A stretch of 5,060 nucleotides of DNA from Planctomycetaceae bacterium (GTDB lineage: Bacteria > Planctomycetota > Planctomycetia > Planctomycetales > Planctomycetaceae): the NCBI GenBank assembly GCA_003503535.1, contig DOCI01000323.1:25004-30063 (forward strand), in the 5' to 3' direction. The notes beneath the pieces are model-generated. The model searched no databases, was not told the origin of the DNA, and saw only the letters and a list, made by a program, of their open reading frames with translations. Below are positions 1 to 5,060 of the stretch, piece after piece (positions within the stretch are counted from its first letter, which is position 1; every line of letters begins with the position of its first letter). Position numbers and translations under genes: made by a program.

Positions 1-68
1 TTGCTCAGGGACGTGCCACCCATTTTTGATTTCCTACGGCTTTTATTGTCTATTAAAGAGACCATCCC

Positions 69-1184
69 ATGAGTGAAGAGTGGATTTCTGAGCGGTTGCT
101 GAAGATCGATGCCTCAGGGATTCGCAAGGTGTTCGATCTGGCGGCGAACATGACCGATCCGATTAATCTGAGTATTGGTCAGCCACATTTCGATACGCCG
201 GAACCGATTAAGGAAGCCTTTAAAAAAGCGATTGATGAAGGCAAGAATGCCTACAGTCAAACGCAGGGCATTAAGCCATTAATCGAGAAAATTCAGGGCG
301 AAATCGATCAGCAATTTGGTCATGATGACCGCAAAGTTTTCGTCAGCAGTGGTACGAGTGGCGCGTTGATGATGGCACTCTGCACGCTGGTCAACCCGGG
401 TGATGAAGTGATCGTGTTCGATCCCTGGTTTGTCATGTACAAACATTTGACAACACTGGCAGGCGGGAAAGTTGTCGAAGTCGATACCTATCCCGATTTC
501 AAAATCGATATCGCCAAAGTCGAAGCGGCAATTACACCGCGAACGAAAGTGATTCTTTTTAATAGTCCGAGCAATCCGACCGGTTATGTGGCGACACCTG
601 CAGAAATGCAGGAACTGGCCGAACTGGCGCTCAAGCACGATATCGCATTGATCAGTGACGAAATCTATCGGCAGTTCTGCTACGACGAACCGTTCTGCAG
701 CCCGGCTCAATGGAACGATCAGACGATTGTCATTGATGGTTTCAGCAAATCACATTCAATGACTGGTCATCGCGTCGGCTTCTGTCACGGACCTCAGCAC
801 ATCATCCAGCAGATGTTGAAGTTGCAGCAGTTTACATTCGTCTGTGCGCCGCACCCGGCTCAATGGGCGGCGCTGGCAGCTTGCGATGTCGACATGTCTA
901 CTGAAGTGGACGAGTATCGACAGAAGCGGGATTTCATGGTCAAAGAGTTAAGCGACTACGAAATCCACGGGGCCGGCGGAGCATTCTATCTGTTCGTCAA
1001 AGCTCCCTGGGGAACGGCAACTGAGTTCGTCAAAGAGGCCATTGCCCGCAATCTGCTGATCATCCCCGGCAATGTCTTCAGCAGCAAAGACACCCACTTC
1101 CGCATCTCCTACGCCGCCCCGCAGAAGACTCTCGAACGTGGCGTGCAGGTGTTGAAAGAGTTGCGGCATTTGAAGTCTGAGTGA
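69..1184 (+). CDS. Pyridoxal phosphate-dependent class I/II aminotransferase
   Basis: A complete 371-aa fold-type I aminotransferase, cytosolic, transferring an amino group between an amino acid and a 2-oxo acid through PLP. The active site is visible: SSGTSGAL (residues 93-100, phosphate-binding loop), NSPSNPTG (165-172, with N169 at the cofactor O3' position), SDEIY (196-200, with D197 on the pyridine nitrogen and Y200 on O3'), and GFSKSHSMTGHRVG (224-237), which fits the class I lysine signature with K227 as Schiff-base lysine and R235 on the phosphate. R345 in FRIS should bind the substrate alpha-carboxylate. The usual MTGWR reads MTGHR, and the usual PYW at the ring-stacking site reads PWF (119-121). 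The family is normally about 380-400 aa, so it is slightly short but not truncated. The ATG at 69 has only a weak upstream purine run (AAAGAGA). Substrate cannot be told from sequence; an aspartate- or aromatic-type subgroup I enzyme is likely. It is convergent with the next gene. Confidence 0.95.
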   Translation: MSEEWISERLLKIDASGIRKVFDLAANMTDPINLSIGQPHFDTPEPIKEAFKKAIDEGKNAYSQTQGIKPLIEKIQGEIDQQFGHDDRKVFVSSGTSGALMMALCTLVNPGDEVIVFDPWFVMYKHLTTLAGGKVVEVDTYPDFKIDIAKVEAAITPRTKVILFNSPSNPTGYVATPAEMQELAELALKHDIALISDEIYRQFCYDEPFCSPAQWNDQTIVIDGFSKSHSMTGHRVGFCHGPQHIIQQMLKLQQFTFVCAPHPAQWAALAACDVDMSTEVDEYRQKRDFMVKELSDYEIHGAGGAFYLFVKAPWGTATEFVKEAIARNLLIIPGNVFSSKDTHFRISYAAPQKTLERGVQVLKELRHLKSE

Positions 1185-1215
1185 GATTTCGATGATGCCG
1201 ATGGCTCTGATTTGC

Positions 1216-2829
1216 TTATTCAAAATCGAGAGCAGTGCGGTAGATACGTAGCGCGGGATCTTTTAGTAGAAGAGTCCCATAATAGACTTGGAAATCTGTG
1301 ACGCGAGGGTTTTCTTCATCTAACCAGCCATCAAATGCCCGATGGATTTGCCAGAATGTGGGACGTTTTTCCTGTAAGAATTGCAGTGCCTGCGGTCGGA
1401 CTTTGTGGCGATAGCGATAGTTCGTCAGCGTTTGTTCGATATAATTCTGCAGTCCCCAGGAAAGAAACAGAGCAGAAATCATGCCGAGGATGATCAACAA
1501 GGTGAAGAGAAAGGAGTCTTCATCCATGTTGAACAAAAACAATCCCGTCATGCAGATGATCAATTGCAAAAACATCCACCCTGCAAAGGAAAGTTGAGAG
1601 ACAACCTGAGGGACTAAAGAGCCACTCAAGCTTCGGATCCATTCTCGCGAGCAAATTGTGGCTTGGTCAGTATCGAGTTGTTGCACATATCTTTGACGCT
1701 GCTGTTTCGCATAATGAGCAGACCATTCCCAGACGATTGCCAATTGCTGTTGTAAAGAAGATTGTTTTTTCTGCGATTGAAATTTGGGAGACCATTCCGA
1801 AAATGTCTGACTTAACTCGCGTTGAAATTCCCAATAGGTTTCCATCTCTTTTTCACCATCTGCGAAACACAGTGCACGCAAGTTTTTGTGGAATTGCAAA
1901 TAGGGAAACTCTTCATTGTGCTCAATATCCAGTTCGTTTATTGAGTTGAGATAGTTCTTTAAGAGCTCGTAAAATTCAAACGAAAACTCCAGATGGTGGT
2001 TGATCAGATCCGCATGACTTTCCAGATACTGGACCTGATCGTCGAGCCATTGAGGTGTTGCTGTCCAGACCGCAGGGATCAACCATGCTGATAGGAAAGG
2101 CACAAACTGTTCGGGAAAATAATCGCGATAGGGTAGCAGGTGATCTTCCCACAATCGTTGGAATGTCACAAAGTCTGTTTTGAGCAAATCGTCCCAAAGT
2201 GGTTCTGTCAGAGCCAGTCTCTTTGCGGGAGGTAATGTCAGACAAAGCAGATTTAAGACCTCTGCAGATTGCTCACGTGTCTCGACCTGGCGGCAATACT
2301 GGTTCACAAACCTATGCAGATTGGTATTGTGAGGGTAAGTTTTCAATCCAACACACAGCCAGTTCAAAAACGATTGCTCCGGCTGTCCGTCAATCACTTC
2401 GCTGACGATTGCCAGATGAATGTAGTCTGTCGGATCTTTCTCCGCTTTTGCAGTGAGTTGCAGAAACCACTCTTCGGGTGTGTGAGTTTCCAGGATTTCC
2501 TTGAGGGATGGTCTAACGGCAGGTTTGGAAGGTTCCTGTGTTTCTGAACTGAATGAACCACTGAGGTGATCTTCAGACAGATCAACAGGAATGTTAATGC
2601 CCAGCGGCGTAATTTCAGCTGAAGAGTCCAGGTCTCGATAACTCAGCCAACTTTCGAGTTGCTCAAAAGCATCACGAATTTTCCGGAATTCTTCCGGTTG
2701 TTGTTCCGGGCGATACACCTTAATCAAACGACCGTAAGCTCTCTTTAAATCGCGGCGGTCGTAGTCTTCAGACAATCCAAAAAACCGAACCGGCTGATCA
2801 GGCAATAAATTCCAGTCCGGTTCGGTCAT
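1216..2829 (-). CDS. J-like domain membrane protein with degenerate HPD motif
   Basis: A 537-aa protein. Residues about 13-63 look like a J domain: FFGLSEDYD, a helix DRRDLKRAYGRLIKVY, then RPEQQPEEF and a third helix FRKIRDAFEQLESWL. The loop that normally carries HPD, needed for stimulating Hsp70 ATPase, reads Y-R-P-E (39-42). Residues about 65-110 are a polar, probably disordered linker. Residues about 110-400 are helix-rich, with many W, L, Q and E and no domain I can name. Two hydrophobic segments at about 406-433 and 439-460 would form a hairpin that leaves both termini in the cytoplasm, followed by a soluble tail of about 77 residues. The ATG at 2829 is the only standard start, because an in-frame TAA lies five codons upstream. 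No Shine-Dalgarno is visible, so translation may be coupled to the gene 39 bp upstream. I infer a membrane-attached J-like protein that may bind Hsp70 without activating it, or use the fold for other contacts. Confidence 0.85.
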   Translation of the reverse strand: MTEPDWNLLPDQPVRFFGLSEDYDRRDLKRAYGRLIKVYRPEQQPEEFRKIRDAFEQLESWLSYRDLDSSAEITPLGINIPVDLSEDHLSGSFSSETQEPSKPAVRPSLKEILETHTPEEWFLQLTAKAEKDPTDYIHLAIVSEVIDGQPEQSFLNWLCVGLKTYPHNTNLHRFVNQYCRQVETREQSAEVLNLLCLTLPPAKRLALTEPLWDDLLKTDFVTFQRLWEDHLLPYRDYFPEQFVPFLSAWLIPAVWTATPQWLDDQVQYLESHADLINHHLEFSFEFYELLKNYLNSINELDIEHNEEFPYLQFHKNLRALCFADGEKEMETYWEFQRELSQTFSEWSPKFQSQKKQSSLQQQLAIVWEWSAHYAKQQRQRYVQQLDTDQATICSREWIRSLSGSLVPQVVSQLSFAGWMFLQLIICMTGLFLFNMDEDSFLFTLLIILGMISALFLSWGLQNYIEQTLTNYRYRHKVRPQALQFLQEKRPTFWQIHRAFDGWLDEENPRVTDFQVYYGTLLLKDPALRIYRTALDFE

Positions 2830-2868
2830 GGCTTGATCAATTAGTTAAGAGAGGCCAAAGAAGTCGTT

Positions 2869-3570
2869 TTACTGCGATTGTACAATTGCAGAGAGCAGCC
2901 GAATCACGAAGACGATTCCCAGAATGATGACAAAATATTGCAATCCACTCAATTCCCTGCCTCGTGGTGAAGAATCTGTCTGGGGAATCGACTCTTGAGG
3001 AATAGATTTCAACTTTAAGTGAGCCACTGGAGAAATGAGCCGACGCATATCGTGCCAGTCCATTGGGATATAGGTCAACAAGAGTTGAGCGGAATTTCGA
3101 TATCGAACTCGATCTCGATTTTCCAGGTTCGCATCGTGCAGCAAGTTGGTGAGCTGAACCTGTGTTTGTGCTGGACTTGCGATCAGCAGGCGTTGAACCC
3201 ATACCAGAAAATGAGAATCCATTTGAACATGCGCTGAAATTTCCGGCCACTGTTTCCGGAGTTGTGTCAGTTTCAGAAGTTGCAGTTGTCGTTTCTGAAG
3301 GTTTGGAGAATTTGTGAGTTTTTTGGATTCAAGGTCTTGGAGCTGCTTTTTCGTGGTTTCTGGCGATTCAGACCAGAAACGTCTGGCAATTCTTTGCAAT
3401 TTTCCTTCGAGTTGTTCATGGAAACGAGTTGCCAGCTGTTGGGAATGAGAAGCCGAATCCAGGTCCAGGAATTTTCGACGAGCACTAAAAACCTCAGCTG
3501 GGTAATCAATTGCGGCATCGGTGCAGGTTTCCAGCAGATAATTCTTGATGGCTATTTTTGATTGATTCAA
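2869..3570 (-). CDS. Tail-anchored membrane protein of unknown function (TTG start)
   Basis: A 233-aa protein that I do not recognise. Residues 1-110 are charged and predicted helical, rich in Q, K, R and L (for example KRQLQLLKLTQLRKQW at 93-108), possibly a coiled coil or helical bundle. Residues 115-190 continue as a mixed helical region containing YIPMDWHDMRRLISP (167-181). A polar linker at about 190-208 leads to a single hydrophobic segment, about 210-231 (LQYFVIILGIVFVIRLLSAIV), just before the end. There is no signal peptide, so the protein should be tail-anchored with its bulk in the cytoplasm. The start is TTG at 3570: a strong Shine-Dalgarno lies five bases upstream, no ATG is close, and the next in-frame methionine is residue 117. 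It precedes the J-like gene by 39 bp on the same strand, which suggests an operon and a shared process at the inner membrane. Confidence 0.85.
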   Translation of the reverse strand: MNQSKIAIKNYLLETCTDAAIDYPAEVFSARRKFLDLDSASHSQQLATRFHEQLEGKLQRIARRFWSESPETTKKQLQDLESKKLTNSPNLQKRQLQLLKLTQLRKQWPEISAHVQMDSHFLVWVQRLLIASPAQTQVQLTNLLHDANLENRDRVRYRNSAQLLLTYIPMDWHDMRRLISPVAHLKLKSIPQESIPQTDSSPRGRELSGLQYFVIILGIVFVIRLLSAIVQSQ

Positions 3571-3575
3571 TGTGA

Positions 3576-3582
3576 TCCTCCC
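3576..3582 (-). promoter_or_regulatory. Shine-Dalgarno deciding the TTG start of the tail-anchored protein
   Basis: Read on the minus strand this is GGGAGGA, followed by the 5-nt spacer TCACA and then TTG at 3570. It is the strongest ribosome binding site in the window and fixes the start at TTG, since no ATG lies nearby in frame. Confidence 0.8.
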
Positions 3583-3620
3583 AAATTACAGGGGAAACTT
3601 GCTCATTCAGCATCAGCGCA

Positions 3621-3646
3621 TAAGAAAACCCGCCAACATAGCGGGT
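3621..3646 (-). terminator. Rho-independent terminator of the basic micro-protein gene
   Basis: On the minus strand a perfect 6-bp G+C-rich stem, ACCCGC / GCGGGT, closes a 7-nt loop (TATGTTG) and runs into TTTTCTTA. Stem arms are 3641-3646 and 3628-3633; the U-tract lies at 3621-3628. It begins about 30 nt past the stop codon of the 33-aa gene and ends about 50 nt before the TTG start of the next gene. There is no T-run on the plus-strand side, so it works in one direction only. The short stem may allow some read-through into the downstream pair. Confidence 0.75.
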
Positions 3647-3675
3647 CAGGTGCTCTCGTGTTCAGAATTGAATAC

Positions 3676-3777
3676 TTAAGACAATCGTAGGTTTGCTCGC
3701 TTTGCCTTGCGTGCCTTAGCACTGGCAGGTCGCTTACCATGATTTGCTTTTTTCAATTTTCGCTGTGTTTTTGCCAT
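3676..3777 (-). CDS. 33-aa highly basic micro-protein
   Basis: ATG at 3777 to TAA at 3676 encodes 33 residues, starting MAKTQRKLKKANHGKRP and ending AKRANLRLS. It has eight lysines, five arginines, one histidine and no aspartate or glutamate, so the net charge is about +13. It is very likely to bind nucleic acid. Support that it is a real gene: a GGGAG ribosome binding site six bases upstream of ATG, a plausible promoter upstream, a clean terminator about 30 nt downstream, and a composition unlike a random frame. Small basic proteins of this kind include ribosomal accessory proteins (bTHX, the bS22/AURKAIP1-like group) and histone-like tails. I cannot match it to any of these, so a ribosome-associated role is inference only. 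It is transcribed in the same direction as the two membrane-protein genes. Confidence 0.8.
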   Translation of the reverse strand: MAKTQRKLKKANHGKRPASAKARKAKRANLRLS

Positions 3778-3783
3778 TTTAGG

Positions 3784-3788
3784 CTCCC
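3784..3788 (-). promoter_or_regulatory. Shine-Dalgarno of the basic micro-protein
   Basis: On the minus strand this is GGGAG, followed by the 6-nt spacer CCTAAA and then ATG at 3777. The spacing is ideal, which is a main reason for calling such a short gene. Confidence 0.7.
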
Positions 3789-3795
3789 GATATGT

Positions 3796-3850
3796 CTCGA
3801 ACTGTTAGTGAATAAGCGTTGTTTAGGTGTCACACATTCTAACAGTCGAG
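3796..3850. repeat. Long interrupted inverted repeat around the micro-protein promoter
   Basis: CTCGAACTGTTAG (3796-3808) is the reverse complement of CTAACAGTCGAG (3839-3850) apart from one bulged base, with 30 bp between the arms. The distal arm covers the -10 box and part of the spacer of the candidate promoter; the proximal arm lies in the leader. Arm centres are about 42 bp apart, close to four helical turns. It could be a paired operator or, if transcription starts further upstream, a leader hairpin. Confidence 0.55.
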
Positions 3851-3863
3851 TAATTTCTGGCAA
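3836..3863 (-). promoter_or_regulatory. Candidate sigma-70-type promoter of the basic micro-protein gene
   Basis: On the minus strand TTGCCA (3863-3858) is separated by 16 bp from TAGAAT (3841-3836). These are 4/6 and 5/6 matches to the housekeeping consensus. The predicted start point, around 3829, leaves a leader of about 50 nt before the ATG. The -10 box overlaps one arm of the inverted repeat at 3796-3850. Confidence 0.45.
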
Positions 3864-4206
3864 GACTTAAGGGATTTTGATCAGCCAGTCATTCAATAAT
3901 GAAGTTGTTCGTACAATACCTGATGTGTTTATGATCACTGATTTCTAAAGTGAGAATCATAGTTCTTGAGTTTTTGAAAGTGATTTCAAAATTGCCAGAT
4001 CCGAAGTGTACTAAGTGTAGTGGAGACATAAGTGGTTATATATTAATTGATTACGACTAATTTGAGTTCTTGCCTCTTCCTTCCCAGTTTCAGGAAAACG
4101 CAGTTTCTTTCAGACCAGATTCAAATAATGCCGGTTGTTCCGCCGATAACGCTTGTAGGAATTCGTGCGCGGATTCCGATTATCAAGGTATCGATCATTG
4201 AAGTTC

Positions 4207-4221
4207 TCACGATATTCGTGA
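4207..4221. promoter_or_regulatory. Palindrome upstream of the TolC gene, possible operator
   Basis: TCACGA-TAT-TCGTGA has perfect 6-bp arms and a 3-bp centre, the shape of a site for a dimeric helix-turn-helix regulator. It ends about 92 bp upstream of the chosen TolC start. No clear promoter was found beside it, so the operator role is inference. Confidence 0.3.
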
Positions 4222-4235
4222 TGTGCAGGGTTAGC

Positions 4236-4247
4236 GTTCTGGAGAAC
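4236..4247. promoter_or_regulatory. Second short palindrome upstream of the TolC gene
   Basis: GTTCT-GG-AGAAC has perfect 5-bp arms. It lies 14 bp beyond the TCACGA palindrome and about 66 bp before the TolC start. The two palindromes are unrelated in sequence. It could be a second operator, a small leader hairpin, or chance. Confidence 0.2.
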
Positions 4248-4303
4248 TTTGATGAATTCTCAGCTTGAAAATCGTGGGGATACTCAAGCGAGTCATGTTT
4301 GAT

Positions 4304-4308
4304 GGGGT
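4304..4308 (+). promoter_or_regulatory. Weak Shine-Dalgarno favouring the ATG at 4314
   Basis: GGGGT can pair with the anti-Shine-Dalgarno using one G-U wobble and sits five bases before the ATG at 4314. The neighbouring in-frame ATGs at 4302 and 4323 have poorer candidates. Confidence 0.35.
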
Positions 4309-4313
4309 GGGAA

Positions 4314-5060
4314 ATGGCTGGAATGAATCGACTTCGAGGCTGGAAGAGTCTCCAATTAATGCTGGCATTACTCGTGCCCGTCTCCTCAGGATGTCAGGTT
4401 GGCTTTCCCAAGTATTATTTTCTTGGGAAACCGAAACCTCAACTTGAACAGTATCGTGAAACGGGTCAGGAAATCGACTATCCGAATGTTGCCCAGGCAC
4501 ATCCTCCGGAAATCGAGACAACCGCTCCCCCACGTACGGTCGCCAATTCGGATGCGGCTCGCGATGAAATCTGGGATCTTGGTCTGCAGGAAGCAGTACA
4601 TCTATCACTGGCCAACAGCGATGTCATTCGCTCTGCAGGACAGTTTCTTTCTCCCAATAATTCTTTACTGGCTAACCCGACACAGACCGCCAGTATTTAC
4701 GACCCTGCGATTCAGGATTCCGGTGTGCTCTTCGGCGGTGTTGGTACTGAAGCGGCTCTCGCAGATTTCGACGCGACATTAACGAGCAGCTTGACTTACG
4801 GACGCAACGAAACAGTCCAGAACAATCCATTCTTCGGCGGTGCTCCTGGCGGAGTTCTTGAGCAGGATACCGGAGCATTTAACACGGCATTGACAAAAAA
4901 CTTCGCTTACGGTGCGAATTTCTCACTGGCTCATGAGGTGAATTATTCATCCTCTAATGCTCAGGGATTACTGTTTCCCTCGACCTATACGGGGAATGTA
5001 CAGGCTCGGTATCGTCAGCAATTGCTGTCGGGTTCGGGAGCCGACTTCGTGAGAGTTGCT
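4314..5060 (+). CDS. TolC-family outer membrane efflux lipoprotein, N-terminal part
   Basis: The frame stays open from an in-frame TGA at 4266 to the window edge, giving 249 residues of a longer protein (TolC homologues are usually at least 430 aa). Such proteins form trimeric outer-membrane channels that work with a periplasmic adaptor and an inner-membrane pump in efflux or type I secretion. Residues 5-26 form a lipoprotein signal: RLRGWK, a hydrophobic LMLALLVPV, then VSSG-C27, which fits the bacterial lipobox pattern though serine at -3 is less usual. A proline-rich linker (about 60-80) precedes DEIWDLGLQEAVHLSLANSDVIR (84-106), the typical opening helix of a TolC repeat. GTEAALADFDATLTSS (144-159) and the following alternating strands (TSSLTYG, NFSLAHEVNYS, NVQARYRQQLL) match planctomycete TolC proteins as I recall them. 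In-frame ATGs at 4302 and 4323 are alternatives; all keep the signal peptide. The start at 4314 was chosen for its wobble-paired Shine-Dalgarno. Confidence 0.85.
   Translation, partial: MAGMNRLRGWKSLQLMLALLVPVSSGCQVGFPKYYFLGKPKPQLEQYRETGQEIDYPNVAQAHPPEIETTAPPRTVANSDAARDEIWDLGLQEAVHLSLANSDVIRSAGQFLSPNNSLLANPTQTASIYDPAIQDSGVLFGGVGTEAALADFDATLTSSLTYGRNETVQNNPFFGGAPGGVLEQDTGAFNTALTKNFAYGANFSLAHEVNYSSSNAQGLLFPSTYTGNVQARYRQQLLSGSGADFVRVA

Larger units (their letters stand above)
3778..4313. other. Divergent intergenic region, no convincing gene
   Basis: About 536 bp separate the minus-strand micro-protein from the plus-strand TolC gene. The left 90 bp hold the micro-protein's leader, promoter and inverted repeat. 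The middle part (about 3860-4050) is A+T-rich by eye, with an imperfect hairpin at 3931-3960 and five AAGTG words between 3948 and 4034. The right part (about 4120-4260) contains two short perfect palindromes. An open frame at 4047-4268 starts at TTG without a ribosome binding site and encodes nothing recognisable. I see no tRNA, CRISPR array, insertion sequence or riboswitch that I could name. Confidence 0.7.

Noticed and set aside
26..56. TTGATT and TATTAA as a promoter for the aminotransferase
   Set aside because: The spacing is 19 bp and the -10 match is poor; nearby alternatives are no better.
1..72. Open frame from the window edge ending in TGA at 70-72, overlapping the aminotransferase ATG as ATGA
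   Set aside because: An ATGA overlap would suggest a translationally coupled upstream gene, but a second frame is also open over the same 70 bases and the 23 residues show no recognisable end of a protein. Too short to call.
2837..3250. 137-aa minus-strand frame overlapping the tail-anchored protein gene
   Set aside because: It lies almost wholly inside the 233-aa gene in another frame, with low-complexity S/R composition typical of a shadow frame. The 233-aa gene has the strong ribosome binding site and a coherent membrane anchor.
4110..4140. GATTCAAAT resembling a tRNA T-loop
   Set aside because: No matching acceptor, D-arm or anticodon stem could be folded around it.
4047..4268. 73-aa plus-strand frame in the intergenic region
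   Set aside because: It starts at TTG without a ribosome binding site, has no recognisable motif, and spans the palindromes upstream of the TolC gene.
4231..4608. 125-aa minus-strand frame opposite the TolC start
   Set aside because: It is antisense to a well-supported signal peptide and TolC N-terminal region and shows no motif of its own.

Overview
The window looks like chromosomal DNA from a member of the Planctomycetota. The main clue is the gene at the right edge, a TolC-type outer membrane lipoprotein whose "EAALADFDATLTSSL" block resembles planctomycete TolC homologues as I know them. A degenerate J-domain membrane protein and a moderate G+C content (by eye) fit that assignment. This is inference from memory; no search was run.

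Layout, left to right. (1) 69-1184, plus strand: a complete class I/II PLP-dependent aminotransferase with an intact catalytic set. (2) 1216-2829, minus strand, convergent with (1) across only 31 bp: a 537-aa protein with an N-terminal J-like domain (HPD replaced by RPE) and two C-terminal membrane segments. (3) 2869-3570, minus strand, 39 bp upstream of (2): a 233-aa protein of unknown function with one C-terminal membrane anchor. It starts at TTG behind a near-perfect Shine-Dalgarno. (4) 3628-3646: a rho-independent terminator reading on the minus strand. (5) 3676-3777, minus strand: a 33-aa, extremely basic protein with no acidic residues, a good ribosome binding site and a plausible promoter. 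(6) 3778-4313: about 536 bp of divergent intergenic DNA holding several inverted repeats but no convincing gene. (7) 4314-5060, plus strand: the N-terminal 249 residues of the TolC-family lipoprotein, cut by the window edge.

The minus-strand genes read in the order basic micro-protein, terminator, tail-anchored protein, J-like membrane protein. The last two look like an operon encoding two membrane-attached partners. The micro-protein appears to be its own transcription unit, with possible read-through into the pair. The aminotransferase and the TolC gene show no evident functional link to this cluster. The least explained parts are the micro-protein with its promoter-overlapping inverted repeat, and the J-like/tail-anchored pair.
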